Assembly: GCA_028289885.1 (NCBI GenBank) | Contig: JAQGKX010000111.1 | Location: 1-42,129, forward strand | DNA length: 42,129 nucleotides | Origin: Sphingomonadales bacterium | GTDB lineage: Bacteria; Pseudomonadota; Alphaproteobacteria; Sphingomonadales; Sphingomonadaceae | Direction: 5' to 3' | Shown: positions 19,250 to 31,631 of the stretch, piece after piece | How the letters are laid out: every line of letters starts with the position of its first letter | How positions within the stretch are numbered: the first letter of the stretch is position 1 | Position numbers and translations under genes: made by a program | The notes under the pieces: model-generated | What the model saw: only the letters and a program-made list of their open reading frames with translations | The model's database searches: none | Told to the model about the DNA's origin: nothing

Positions 19250-21037
19250 TCAATAAACGCGCGCCTTTGGTTTGATATAATCGATATCGTCGGTCAGCGT
19301 GTAATCATGCACCGGACGATAGTCGATTTTCACGCCCTTGCCCTGGTTCCACAACAGCGTGTGCTTCATCCACTCGGCGTCGTTCCGGTCCGGATAAGTC
19401 TCGTGCATGTGTGCGCCGCGTGATTCGTGGCGATTGCTTGCGCCGTGCATCGTGACCACCGCTTGTGGCAGCATGTTATCGAGTTCGAGCGTCTCGATCA
19501 GGTCGGTATTCCAGATCATCGAACGGTCAGTGACGCGGACGTCGTGGATGCGTTCGGCGACCTTGTCGATCAGGATCTTGCCCTCGTCGAGCAATTCGGT
19601 GTCGCGGAACACGGCGGCATGCTTCTGCATCGTGCGCTGCATATCCAGACGGATTTCAGCGGTTGACGAAGCACCGTCGGCATAGCGGAACTTGTCCACG
19701 CGACCGAGCGCCATTTCTTCCGAACCCTTGGGCAGGGGGGCATGTTTTGTGTTCGGCTTGACGATTTCGGCGATCCGGTGGCCGGTTGCGCGACCGAATA
19801 CGACCAGATCGATCAGGCTGTTCGAACCGAGACGGTTGGCACCATGAACCGATACGCACGCCGCTTCGCCGATGGCGAACAGGCCGGGGACGACCGAGTC
19901 AGGATTGCCATCCTTCAACGTCACGACTTCGCCGTGATAGTTACAGGGGACGCCACCCATGTTGTAATGGACCGTTGGCGTGACTGGCAAAGGCTGGCGC
20001 GTCAGGTCGACGTTGGCGAAAATCTTGCCGGTTTCGGTGATGCCGGGCAGCCGTTCGGCAAGCACTTCGGGCGCGATATGGTCGAGGTGGAGGTAGATGT
20101 GATCCTTGTGCGGACCAACGCCACGACCTTCGCGGATTTCGGCAGCCATCGAGCGTGACACGACGTCGCGCGATGCAAGATCCTTGGCCGACGGCGCATA
20201 GCGTTCCATGAAACGCTCGCCTTCCGAATTGGTCAGGTAGCCGCCCTCGCCGCGTGCGCCCTCTGTGATCAGAACGCCTGCACCATAGATGCCGGTCGGG
20301 TGGAACTGGACGAACTCCATGTCCTGCATCGGCAATCCTGCGCGCAGGACCATGCCGCCGCCGTCGCCGGTGCACGTGTGCGCGCTCGTCGCCGAGAACC
20401 AGCATTTGCCATAGCCGCCCGTCGCCAGCACGACGCTGTGCGAACGGAAACGGTGGATGCTGCCATCCTCCATGCACATGGCGATGACACCACGACATGC
20501 GCCGTCTTCCATGATCAGGTCGAGCGCGAAATATTCGATGTAAAAGTCGGCGTCATACTTCAGGCTCTGCTGATAGAGAGCGTGAAGCATGGCGTGGCCG
20601 GTGCGATCCGCAGCGGCGCAGGTGCGCTGGGCCGGTGGTCCCTCACCCATGTTCTGCATCATGCCACCGAAGGGGCGCTGGTAGATTTTGCCCTCTTTCG
20701 TGCGGCTGAACGGGACACCGGCGTGTTCCAGTTCGTAGACCGCCTGTGGCGCTTCACGCACAAGATATTCGATCGCGTCCTGGTCGCCGAGCCAGTCCGA
20801 CCCCTTGACGGTGTCGTACATATGCCAGGTCCAGTGATCCGGACCCATGTTGCCAAGGCTGGCCGCGATGCCGCCCTGTGCCGCGACGGTGTGGCTGCGC
20901 GTCGGGAAAACCTTTGTGATGCAAGCGGTGCGAAGGCCGACTTCGGCGCAACCCATGGTGGCGCGCAGGCCCGATCCGCCCGCGCCGACGACGACGGCGT
21001 CATAGCTGTGGTCGATGATCTTATAGGCTTCGGCCAT
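19250..21037 (-). CDS. sdhA: Succinate dehydrogenase flavoprotein subunit
   Basis: A 595-residue subunit that oxidises succinate to fumarate with covalent FAD. It starts [26 protein letters not shown] (FAD site). The FAD is attached through His49 in [11 protein letters not shown]. Catalytic-site landmarks follow: [30 protein letters not shown] and [21 protein letters not shown]; the C-terminal half has the [13 protein letters not shown] block. The frame is open to 21358, but those extra residues shadow sdhD. The ATG at 21037 shares one base with the sdhD stop (TGATG). It is the last gene of sdhCDA; sdhB is not next but at 13886-14671. Confidence 0.98.
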   Translation of the reverse strand: MAEAYKIIDHSYDAVVVGAGGSGLRATMGCAEVGLRTACITKVFPTRSHTVAAQGGIAASLGNMGPDHWTWHMYDTVKGSDWLGDQDAIEYLVREAPQAVYELEHAGVPFSRTKEGKIYQRPFGGMMQNMGEGPPAQRTCAAADRTGHAMLHALYQQSLKYDADFYIEYFALDLIMEDGACRGVIAMCMEDGSIHRFRSHSVVLATGGYGKCWFSATSAHTCTGDGGGMVLRAGLPMQDMEFVQFHPTGIYGAGVLITEGARGEGGYLTNSEGERFMERYAPSAKDLASRDVVSRSMAAEIREGRGVGPHKDHIYLHLDHIAPEVLAERLPGITETGKIFANVDLTRQPLPVTPTVHYNMGGVPCNYHGEVVTLKDGNPDSVVPGLFAIGEAACVSVHGANRLGSNSLIDLVVFGRATGHRIAEIVKPNTKHAPLPKGSEEMALGRVDKFRYADGASSTAEIRLDMQRTMQKHAAVFRDTELLDEGKILIDKVAERIHDVRVTDRSMIWNTDLIETLELDNMLPQAVVTMHGASNRHESRGAHMHETYPDRNDAEWMKHTLLWNQGKGVKIDYRPVHDYTLTDDIDYIKPKARVY

Positions 21038-21423
21038 CAGTTCGGCGTCCCTGAAAGTGCGATTTTGAGAATGGAGAACAGTGCAAGGCCAGCCGAGGCG
21101 AACGTCCACAGATGGAGCAGCGCCATCGCCACGATGCGGCTCGCGTCGTGCTGATAATCTTCGATGACGACCTGAAGCCCGAGGCGGAAATGCCAGAAGG
21201 TGTTGATCGCGATAAAGGCCATCGGCACGGCAACCAGTGGCGACTGCAACCATGTATGAACGACAATATAATCGAGGCTGGGAAGGCGCAGCAGCGAGAT
21301 GATCAGCCACAGGATCAGCACCAGATTGCCGAACGCCGTCAGCCGCTGTTGCCACCAATGGCCAGCGCCATGTTTCGCCGAGCCAAGTCCACGGACGCGG
21401 CCGAGTTCGGTTCCCTGTCCCAT
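21037..21423 (-). CDS. sdhD: Succinate dehydrogenase membrane anchor subunit D
   Basis: A 128-residue protein with three membrane helices (about 32-50, 60-80 and 100-122), one of the two anchors that hold SdhAB on the inner membrane and form the quinone and heme site. It begins [30 protein letters not shown]; the W-W-x-Q-R-x-T/S-A segment is the conserved quinone-side motif of alphaproteobacterial and mitochondrial-type SdhD. His candidates for heme b lie in [12 protein letters not shown] and ALLHLWTF. An upstream in-frame ATG at 21453 lies inside sdhC; the ATG at 21423 gives the family start and a 1-bp overlap with the sdhC stop. Confidence 0.93.
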   Translation of the reverse strand: MGQGTELGRVRGLGSAKHGAGHWWQQRLTAFGNLVLILWLIISLLRLPSLDYIVVHTWLQSPLVAVPMAFIAINTFWHFRLGLQVVIEDYQHDASRIVAMALLHLWTFASAGLALFSILKIALSGTPN

Positions 21424-21818
21424 CAGCGCGATCCCAGCAAGATATAGGCCCACATGAGCAGGGTCAGCACCACTGCCCCGATCATGACCGCGATCGCGCC
21501 CCTGCGATTGGTCTTGAGTTCGAAGCCCGAACCGGTGTCCATCACCAGGTGGCGAATGCCTGCGAGCATGTGAAAGAAGAACGTCAGGCTGAGGCCAATC
21601 GGGAAGATCAGCATAATCGGCGACTTGGCAACAGCCATGAAGCTTGCGTAAGCATCAGGCCCGCTCGCGAGGGCAGCAAGCCACCAGACGAACCCGGTGA
21701 CGCCCACGGTCGCAAGACCGACGCCGGTCACGCGCGTGAGAATCGAGACCGTCATATGCGGTCCCCATTTCCAGATCGACAGATGCGGCGACAAGGGTCG
21801 CGCGGTGTTCCGGCTCAT
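21423..21818 (-). CDS. sdhC: Succinate dehydrogenase cytochrome b556 subunit
   Basis: A 131-residue anchor subunit with three membrane helices. It shows the SdhC signatures [13 protein letters not shown] (quinone-site Ser and nearby residues) and [14 protein letters not shown], whose His ligates heme b. The ATG at 21818 has a GAGGAAG ribosome-binding site 6 nt upstream; longer frames to 21851 or 21884 add residues unlike the family. It is the first gene of sdhCDA. A TTGACA hexamer at 21893-21898 on the minus strand could be its -35, but no convincing -10 follows at the usual spacing. It is divergent from the chemoreceptor gene. Confidence 0.95.
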   Translation of the reverse strand: MSRNTARPLSPHLSIWKWGPHMTVSILTRVTGVGLATVGVTGFVWWLAALASGPDAYASFMAVAKSPIMLIFPIGLSLTFFFHMLAGIRHLVMDTGSGFELKTNRRGAIAVMIGAVVLTLLMWAYILLGSR

Positions 21819-21939
21819 ATTGCTTCCTCGGGGGCGTGTTGCGGTGTCCATAACCCATCCGTTTGATGTTGCAACCAGAGGCACGCGCGCAGTGTCAAAA
21901 CTAACGGTCTATTTACCATTATCGCCATAGAGGACGAGC

Positions 21940-23292
21940 ATGACCAACATGCGAACACCAGTCACAAACGCCAAAGCTCCAGAGAGTGTCCGGATTTTGA
22001 TTTCCGATCGCCTGAAACACTTCGACCGGGATGGCAGGCTCGCAAAGGATTGCGCCATCGTCGCCCAGGCAATCGACGGCCGCATTGACGAGATCGCGCA
22101 GGCATATTGGCGGCATTACCATGCGGGCAAGCCTGCTGGTTCGGTAAATGCCCCGGTCAATCTGGAATCGGGCCACAGCTATACCGTCCTGAAATTTATG
22201 CACCCAACCGAGCAGGCATGGGCGGACGTTGCGTGCGACCATGCCGAACGCGCCTATCTCGCGGGCAAGGAAATCGGCCTGATCCTGTCGTCGTTCGAGG
22301 CCTGTCACGAAAAGGCGCTGGCCATCCTTGCCGAAACGACCATGCACGATCTCGAATCGATGAGGTCGGGCGCGCGGGCCATCGTCCGGCTGTCGGCCCT
22401 TGAGGCGGAAATCATGTCAACCGCGATCAGCCAGTTGAAGGCGAGGAACGCGGAGGCTGAGCGCGATGAACGCGCCGACCTGTTTCACACGCGTATCGCA
22501 ACCGGCGTTGCAGAAACTTCGGACCTCGGCACGCATTTGCGCGCTCAGGCGTCAGGAGCGTCGGAAGCGACTCGCGGGATGTTGGGCAAGGCTTCGGAAG
22601 TCGCCGCCGCAGCGGAACAATCGGCCGTCGCGATGAGAGACGCGGCGCACACCGCCGCTGGCCTTATTCGCGCGATCGAGGATGCGCGGAACGAAGTCGA
22701 AATCGCCGCCGAGGTCGCAACCCGCGCCTCTATGCAGGCCGGGGAGGCCGTCAAAGTGTCGGAAACATTGTCGGAAACCGCCAAGTCCATTGAGTCGATC
22801 CTCGGGCTGATTCGCGATGTTGCCGGGCAGACCAATCTGCTGGCGCTGAACGCGACGATTGAGGCCGCGCGCGCTGGTGATGCCGGGCGCGGGTTTGCCG
22901 TCGTTGCGCAAGAGGTCAAGAACCTCGCCAATCAGACTGCGCGCGCGACCGACGATATTGCCGCCAAGATTTCGGCGATACAGGCCGCAACCCAATCGAC
23001 CGTCGCCACCAACGGTTCGATCCGCGCCACCGTGGCCGAGGTTCAGGCGTCCGCAGTTCGTATTCGTGAGGCGATGGAGATTCAGGCGCAGACCGTCACG
23101 ATGATCACCGCCGCAGTCGATGAAACCGCACTGGCTGCCGACACGATGTCGACGACGATTGCCGCGATCCGCGCGGATACAGAGACCGTTGCGAGCGAGA
23201 TCGATGCGCTGGAAACCGGATTTGATAGCGTAAATGCAAAGCTGGCTTCGCTGCAGGACACGGCGGGGGACTATGTAAAGATGGTGGCTTAG
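21940..23292 (+). CDS. Soluble methyl-accepting chemotaxis protein with globin-like N-terminal domain
   Basis: A 450-residue receptor with no membrane helix. Residues 1-170 are all-helical and resemble a protoglobin (globin-coupled sensor): [35 protein letters not shown] with His101 in a helix-F-like setting, and a second His123. Residues about 190-450 are the MCP signalling coiled coil, with the conserved hairpin tip at 291-330 ([20 protein letters not shown], then [20 protein letters not shown]) that contacts CheA/CheW. There is no C-terminal CheR-binding pentapeptide. If heme binds, it could report O2 or NO to a chemotaxis-like pathway; heme binding is an inference. A GAGGAC site precedes the ATG. 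No che genes are in the window. Confidence 0.85.
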   Translation: MTNMRTPVTNAKAPESVRILISDRLKHFDRDGRLAKDCAIVAQAIDGRIDEIAQAYWRHYHAGKPAGSVNAPVNLESGHSYTVLKFMHPTEQAWADVACDHAERAYLAGKEIGLILSSFEACHEKALAILAETTMHDLESMRSGARAIVRLSALEAEIMSTAISQLKARNAEAERDERADLFHTRIATGVAETSDLGTHLRAQASGASEATRGMLGKASEVAAAAEQSAVAMRDAAHTAAGLIRAIEDARNEVEIAAEVATRASMQAGEAVKVSETLSETAKSIESILGLIRDVAGQTNLLALNATIEAARAGDAGRGFAVVAQEVKNLANQTARATDDIAAKISAIQAATQSTVATNGSIRATVAEVQASAVRIREAMEIQAQTVTMITAAVDETALAADTMSTTIAAIRADTETVASEIDALETGFDSVNAKLASLQDTAGDYVKMVA

Positions 23293-23310
23293 GGATACGC
23301 GTCTTAATCA

Positions 23311-23423
23311 CCTCCCCCTTGTGTCGAGCGTAGTCGAGACACGGCTTTAAGCCCGCATCAAACAATCCAACGTGAAGCCGCCAAAACCCACGTGTCTCGA
23401 CTTCGCTCGACACAAGGAGGAGG
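23311..23423. repeat. Extragenic inverted repeat, type B, copy 1
   Basis: The left arm (23311-23343) and right arm (23391-23423) are 33-bp inverted copies with two mismatches and a 47-nt spacer. Each arm holds a smaller palindrome around GTGTCGAGCG...CGAGACAC. It follows the chemoreceptor stop by 18 bp and precedes the SDR gene by 68 bp, so on transcription it would form a long hairpin after the receptor gene. A related copy is at 29651-29737. Confidence 0.88.
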
Positions 23424-23491
23424 AAGATGAAGGGCGGGCTGTTGAAATTCGTTCACACTGGCCCCCGCCCATTTTTGCGATATGGGGGCGC

Positions 23492-24181
23492 ATGACTGTT
23501 CACATCCTTCTCACCGGAGCGACGCGTGGCATCGGTGCTGCCATCGCCGCGCGCCTTGCCCGCGAAAATGTCACCCTGATCGGCACCGGCAGGGCGGACG
23601 GCGACCTTGCCGACCCCGCCACGCCGACGAGGCTCTGGGCCGACGCACTCGACAGGCTCGATGGCCGGATCGACGTCCTCATCAACAATGCCGGCGTGTT
23701 CGAAGCCGCACCCATCGACCTGTCCGATGCAGACTGGCTCGCTTCATGGAACCGCACGATGCAGGTCAATCTGACCGCCAGCGCCGAACTGTGCCGTTTC
23801 GCCGTTCAGCATTTCGCCGCCAGATCGGGTGGCCGCATTGTTAATATCGCGAGTCGTGCCGCCTATCGCGGGGACAGCCCCGACCACTGGCATTATGCCG
23901 CGTCGAAGGCAGGCATGGTCGCGATGACCAAGACGATCGCAAGGGGGTATGCCGCCCGCAACATCCTTGCCTTCGCCATCTGCCCGGGGTTCACAATGAC
24001 CGGCATGGCGGAGGATTATCTTTCCAGCCGCGGTGGTGACAAGTTGCTGGCCGACATCCCGCTGGGCCGTGTCGCCGATCCTGCCGAAGTTGCCGAAGTT
24101 GCCGCCTTTGCCGCGCTCACCGCACCCCCGTCGATGACCGGCGCTGTCCTCGACATCAATGGAGCCAGCTATGTCCGCTGA
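23492..24181 (+). CDS. SDR-family NAD(P)-dependent oxidoreductase
   Basis: A 229-residue classical short-chain dehydrogenase. The N-terminal ILLTGATRGIGAAIAARLA has the cofactor motif TGxxxGIG, INNAGVFE is the N-N-A-G motif, IVNIASRAAYRG supplies the catalytic Ser, and YAASKAGM is the Y-x-x-x-K active site. The final LDINGASYVR is family-typical. The frame extends back to 23372 through the repeat, but the ATG at 23492 is the natural start. The substrate is unknown; the closest style is 3-oxoacyl-ACP-reductase-like SDRs. Its last 11 bp overlap the prmA start, implying cotranscription. Confidence 0.9.
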   Translation: MTVHILLTGATRGIGAAIAARLARENVTLIGTGRADGDLADPATPTRLWADALDRLDGRIDVLINNAGVFEAAPIDLSDADWLASWNRTMQVNLTASAELCRFAVQHFAARSGGRIVNIASRAAYRGDSPDHWHYAASKAGMVAMTKTIARGYAARNILAFAICPGFTMTGMAEDYLSSRGGDKLLADIPLGRVADPAEVAEVAAFAALTAPPSMTGAVLDINGASYVR

Positions 24182-25055
24182 AAGCTGGAAACTGACACTG
24201 AACTGCACCCGCGCCGAGGCCGAGCAGTTTGCCGACGATGTTCCCGAACTCGCCGATCTCGACCCTGCGCCGGTGATCGTCGCGACCGAGCCCGATCCGG
24301 CCAGGTCGGACGAATGGCAGATCGACGCCTATTTCGAGGGCAAGCCTTCACGCGACGTCCTGCGCCGGGTTGCCGCGCTGGTGCCGAGTGCGCGCGCCAA
24401 GGCACCGCGCGCCCGTCCCCTGCCAGCCGAGGATTGGGTGACGATGAGTCAGTCGGGGTTCGAGCCACTGGAGGCCGGGCGCTTTCATGTTCGGACGCCC
24501 GACCACCCTGCCCGCCGCGACAGGATCGATTTCGTGATCCCCGCGGGCCTTGCGTTCGGCACCGGCCAGCACGCAACCACCTCTGGCTGCCTGTCGATGC
24601 TCGATGCCATGAAGCGGCGCGGTGGCGTGTTCCGCAATGTCCTCGACCTCGGCACGGGCACCGGGCTGCTGGCGTTTGCCGCGATGAGATTATGGCCGGG
24701 CGCGCAGGCGACTGCGTCGGACATCGACCCGGTTTCGATTGCGGTCGTGCGCGAAAACGCCGAACTGAACGGGGTTGGCCGGATCAAGCTGGTCGTCGCC
24801 GATGGCCTGTCGCACCGCGAACTAATTGCCCGGGCCCCCTATGATCTGGTCATTGCCAACATTCTCGCCCAGCCGTTGATCGACATGGCCCCGCAGATTG
24901 CCGCCAGCGTCGCTGTGCGCGGGACGCTGGTGCTGGCGGGGTTGCTCGACACGCAGGCGGCAGCAGTCGCGCGCGCCTATCGAAGACAGGGGATGCGGCT
25001 GGCAGAGGCAAGCGGCGGCGAATGGCCCGTTCTCAGGATGGTCGCGCGCCGCTGA
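24171..25055 (+). CDS. prmA: Ribosomal protein L11 methyltransferase
   Basis: A 294-residue SAM-dependent methyltransferase that trimethylates ribosomal protein L11. The N-terminal 100 residues are the substrate-recognition part. The core then has the diagnostic FGTGQHATTSGCL followed by motif I, VLDLGTGTGLLAFAA, and the Asn-Pro-type motif varied to DLVIANILAQPLIDMAP (N-I-L-A-x-P-L, typical of PrmA). The ATG at 24171 lies inside the SDR gene end. The 3' end overlaps the convergent phenylalanine hydroxylase gene by 23 bp. Confidence 0.95.
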   Translation: MSAESWKLTLNCTRAEAEQFADDVPELADLDPAPVIVATEPDPARSDEWQIDAYFEGKPSRDVLRRVAALVPSARAKAPRARPLPAEDWVTMSQSGFEPLEAGRFHVRTPDHPARRDRIDFVIPAGLAFGTGQHATTSGCLSMLDAMKRRGGVFRNVLDLGTGTGLLAFAAMRLWPGAQATASDIDPVSIAVVRENAELNGVGRIKLVVADGLSHRELIARAPYDLVIANILAQPLIDMAPQIAASVAVRGTLVLAGLLDTQAAAVARAYRRQGMRLAEASGGEWPVLRMVARR

Positions 25056-25887
25056 CCTTGCCCATGGCGTAATGCTGAGTCCCACGTGTGATGATCCGGT
25101 CGGTCGGCGTTAGGTCCGCCGGTGTCAGGTCGGCCTGCCCATCCAGCGCGTCATAGATCGGCGCGAAGTCGGTTTCGACGGTCAGGCGCAGGAGTTCGTC
25201 GAAACTAGGGATGACGAAATAGCTCTGCTGGTAATCGTCGATACGGTATTCGGTTTGCATCACGCGTTTCAGGTCGAAGCCGATCCGGTTCGGGCTTGGA
25301 TCGTCGAGTGCAAAGATCGATTCGCCCCGGCTCGACACGATCCCCGAGCCGTAGATGCGCAAAGCCCCGGCTTCCTCGATCAGCCCGAATTCGACCGTGT
25401 ACCAATACAGCCGCGCCAGCCGCTTCAGCGCGCCGAGCGACCCCGCGCGCTGCCCGCCGCGACCGTAAGCCGCCATATAGTCGGCGAAGACCGGATCGGC
25501 GAGCATCGGGACATGGCCGAATACGTCGTGGAAAACGTCCGGCTCCTCAAGGTAATCGAGCTGGTCCGCGCGCCTGATGAAATTGCCCGCAACGAACGTA
25601 CGATTGGCCAAATGGTCGAAGAACACCGCGTCGGGCACCAGTCCCGGCACTGCGACGACGCGCCAGCCGGTCGCCGCCATCAGCCGTTCGGACAGTTCGC
25701 GAAAATCGGGGATGCCGGGCTTCGACAGGCGCAGCACATCGACCCCACGCAAGAAAGCATCCGACGCCCGCCCCGGCAGCATCGCCACCTGTCGCGCAAA
25801 CAAAGTGTCCCAGACGGCGTGTTCCGCCGCCGTGTAATGGCTCCAGTTTTGCGGGATCGTAAAATCGTCGGTTCGGTTGGTTGTCAT
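25033..25887 (-). CDS. phhA: Phenylalanine 4-monooxygenase
   Basis: A 284-residue bacterial single-domain pterin-dependent hydroxylase that converts phenylalanine to tyrosine. Iron ligands are His120 and His125 in DVFHDVFGHVP and Glu166 in YWYTVEFGL, the same spacing as in other aromatic amino acid hydroxylases. The N-terminal ACT regulatory domain of animal enzymes is absent, as is normal in bacteria. The ATG at 25887 is preferred over the TTG just upstream. The last 23 bases overlap prmA. No pterin carbinolamine dehydratase (phhB) gene is adjacent, so it must be elsewhere. It sits 12 bp after the ligA stop, on the same strand. Confidence 0.96.
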   Translation of the reverse strand: MTTNRTDDFTIPQNWSHYTAAEHAVWDTLFARQVAMLPGRASDAFLRGVDVLRLSKPGIPDFRELSERLMAATGWRVVAVPGLVPDAVFFDHLANRTFVAGNFIRRADQLDYLEEPDVFHDVFGHVPMLADPVFADYMAAYGRGGQRAGSLGALKRLARLYWYTVEFGLIEEAGALRIYGSGIVSSRGESIFALDDPSPNRIGFDLKRVMQTEYRIDDYQQSYFVIPSFDELLRLTVETDFAPIYDALDGQADLTPADLTPTDRIITRGTQHYAMGKVSGARPS

Positions 25888-25899
25888 CAATGACAGATA

Positions 25900-29573
<3,674 letters not shown>

Positions 29574-29650
29574 AAGTTGTCATTAACGGGTATTTGTGGG
29601 GGAGCGAAGCCCCTGTTTTGTTCTGCCGATGGTGTTTGGCCCACGCCGCG

Positions 29651-29737
29651 CTCCCCCTTGTCTCGAGCGTAGTCGAGAGACGGGCCAGCGGGGCCAACCT
29701 TCAAAGAACGTGTCTCGACTTCGCTCGACACAGGGGG
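29651..29737. repeat. Extragenic inverted repeat, type B, copy 2
   Basis: The left arm (29651-29682) and right arm (29709-29737) form an imperfect inverted repeat. The right arm shares its first 24 nt exactly with the right arm of copy 1 (23391-23414), and the left arm keeps TCGAGCGTAGTCGAGA. The spacer is 26 nt, shorter and different from copy 1. It lies in the recN-bamD gap. Sequence between copies 1 and 2 is ordinary chromosomal genes, so the repeats are not transposon ends. Confidence 0.85.
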
Positions 29738-29828
29738 TGGGGTTATAAGCGGTCATCGCAGCGTCCCGGCAGAGCCGTGACGTCGATCGGCGCTTTGGCG
29801 CCGTCGGCCGGGCGTGATGAGAAAGGCG

Positions 29829-29849
29829 GGATTTAGCTACGCTAAATCC
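29829..29849 (-). terminator. Hairpin after bamD (candidate terminator)
   Basis: GGATTTAGC (29829-29837), TAC, GCTAAATCC (29841-29849) form a perfect 9-bp stem with a 3-nt loop, 8 bp beyond the bamD stop in the direction of bamD transcription. No T-run follows, so it may be a weak or Rho-assisted end or an mRNA-stabilising structure. A second short GC stem, CGGCGC-TTTG-GCGCCG, lies at 29788-29803. Confidence 0.55.
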
Positions 29850-29856
29850 GCGCGCA

Positions 29857-30636
29857 TCACGCCGCCGGGTGCTTCTGCATCAGCTTGTATGACCGCTCAT
29901 ACCATTTGGAACCCGGATAGTTCGCGCCCAAAACGGCTGCGGCCTTTTTGGCTTCCTCAGGGATACCCAAAGCCAGATAGCTCTCGGTCAGACGCTCGAG
30001 CGCTTCGGGCGTGTGCGTGGTGCTCTGATATTCGTCGACGACCTTGCGGAAGCGAACCACCGAGGCCAGCCATTGCGACCGGCGCTGGTAGAACCGCCCG
30101 ATCTCCATTTCCTTGCCCGCAAGGTGATCGCGGACAAGATCGATCTTCAACCGAGCATCGGCGGCATAATGCGTGTCGGGGTAACGGCGGATCAGCTCAC
30201 CCAGCGAATCGAGCGCCTGCTGCGTGATCTTCTGGTCGCGCGTCACGTCACTGATCTGTTCGTAATAATCGAGCGCGATCAGATAATAGGCGTATGGCGC
30301 GTCCTTGTTACCCGGATGGATCGACAGGAAGCGCTGCGCCGAATCGATCGACTTGGGGAAGTCGCGGCCCAGATAATAACTATAGGCGCTCATCAGTTCG
30401 GCCCGGCGCGCCCAGACCGAATAAGGATGCTGGCGCTCGACCTCGTCGAACAACGCCGCCGCCGTCCGATAATCACCCTTGTCGAGCCGGGTTTTGGCCG
30501 CAGTATAGAGCGTGTTGACGTCGCGCGCGATGTACGGCGTGTCCCCCTTCGTCTTGTTACGGGCACAGCCGCTGGCAGTCACAAGGACGGCAAGAGCGGC
30601 TGAAAGGGCGATGAAACGGGGGGAAGGCATACGCAT
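29857..30636 (-). CDS. bamD: Outer membrane assembly lipoprotein BamD
   Basis: A 259-residue lipoprotein of the BAM complex that inserts outer-membrane beta-barrels. A signal peptide ends in the lipobox LVTASGC with lipidated Cys24. Five TPR-like helical repeats follow, including LYTAAKTRLDKGDYRTAAALFDEVERQHPYSVWA, AELMSAYSYYLGRDFPKSIDSAQRFLSIHPGN, a segment with QALDSLGELIRRYPDTHYA, and GRFYQRRSQWLASVVRFRKVVDEY. The frame is open to 31329, but that part runs antisense through the isomerase gene. Two close ATGs (30636, 30630) are possible. It lies upstream of recN-ligA in the usual sphingomonad order. Confidence 0.95.
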   Translation of the reverse strand: MRMPSPRFIALSAALAVLVTASGCARNKTKGDTPYIARDVNTLYTAAKTRLDKGDYRTAAALFDEVERQHPYSVWARRAELMSAYSYYLGRDFPKSIDSAQRFLSIHPGNKDAPYAYYLIALDYYEQISDVTRDQKITQQALDSLGELIRRYPDTHYAADARLKIDLVRDHLAGKEMEIGRFYQRRSQWLASVVRFRKVVDEYQSTTHTPEALERLTESYLALGIPEEAKKAAAVLGANYPGSKWYERSYKLMQKHPAA

Positions 30637-30762
30637 GGTTGCGGGTCTTAGCGCCGTTCCCCCCACGCGCCAAGCCGTGAGTGAAAAGCCCATATCGGGA
30701 CGGTAAAGCAAAGGTTCAGGCAGCCATGGAACCTTGCCGCCGGGTTGGCTATTGTTGCTGCC

Positions 30763-31596
30763 ATGGCAGCAACAAAATTGACCACGATCCGCGTCGACAA
30801 ACCATGGGGCCGCACGAAACTGTGGCCGGGGTTCGACAATCCGGACAATTCCCAAACCGGGGAAATCTGGTTCGAGGCACCCAAGGGGACCGATCCGGAC
30901 CTGATGGTGAAATATCTTTTCACCAGCGAGAAATTGTCGATCCAGGTCCATGAGGACGATGAGTCGGCACATCGCGCGGGGCATGAACGCGGCAAGGATG
31001 AGGCCTGGGTCATTCTCGACGCACAGCCGGATTCGACGATTGCTCTTGGATTGCATGAGACCGTGAGTAGCGATGCGTTGCGCAGGGCGGCGGAGGATGG
31101 CAGCATCGAGACGCTGGTCGACTGCAAACCGGTCCACGCGGGCGATGTGATCTATTCGCCGGCGCGAACGATTCATGCGATCGGCGCCGGACTGACACTG
31201 ATCGAGGTCCAGCAGAATGTCGATTTGACCTATCGACTGTACGATTATGGGCGGGATCGTGAACTGCATCTGGACAAGGGCATTGCGGTGAGCGACCCGA
31301 AGCCGTTCGAGATCGTCGATACCGGGCACGATGCCGGGCCGGGACAGAAAGTCCTGTGCGAGGGCGGCAAGTTCGTCATGGAACGCTGGTCGTGGGACGG
31401 CGAACGCAAAGTCACTATGCCCGATGGCGTACCCGGCTGGCTGATCCCGATCTCGGGGGGAGGCACCATCGACGGCGAACGCTTCACGGCGGGCGAATGC
31501 TGGATGATCGATAGTGGGGCGGCGCTGGCTCCCGATGCGGGAAGCGACCTGCTGTTTGCCTACCCACTCGCCGATCCTGCGCCGATCCTCGGGTAG
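30763..31596 (+). CDS. manA: Mannose-6-phosphate isomerase, class I
   Basis: A 277-residue cupin enzyme that interconverts mannose-6-phosphate and fructose-6-phosphate and feeds GDP-mannose and surface polysaccharide synthesis. The zinc site is read as Gln61 and His63 in LSIQVHEDDESAHR, Glu80 in GKDEAWVIL and His138 in TIHAIGAG. The N-terminal KPWGRTKLWPGF and the LTLIEVQQNVDLTYRLYDYGR segment are typical of the short class I form. The ATG at 30763 is preferred to an upstream TTG. It precedes a glycosyltransferase by 35 bp, a sensible functional pair. Divergent from bamD. Confidence 0.92.
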   Translation: MAATKLTTIRVDKPWGRTKLWPGFDNPDNSQTGEIWFEAPKGTDPDLMVKYLFTSEKLSIQVHEDDESAHRAGHERGKDEAWVILDAQPDSTIALGLHETVSSDALRRAAEDGSIETLVDCKPVHAGDVIYSPARTIHAIGAGLTLIEVQQNVDLTYRLYDYGRDRELHLDKGIAVSDPKPFEIVDTGHDAGPGQKVLCEGGKFVMERWSWDGERKVTMPDGVPGWLIPISGGGTIDGERFTAGECWMIDSGAALAPDAGSDLLFAYPLADPAPILG

Positions 31597-31631
31597 AGAA
31601 TTTTAGCGAACCTTGGGGTAAGGCACGGGCG

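Noticed and set aside
21868-21898. A full sdhCDA promoter from the TTGACA at 21893-21898 (minus strand)
   Set aside because: No acceptable -10 lies 15-19 bp downstream, so only the hexamer is noted.
30637-31329. N-terminal extension of the bamD frame (to 31329)
   Set aside because: The extension is antisense to manA; the lipoprotein signal peptide marks the real start at 30636 or 30630.
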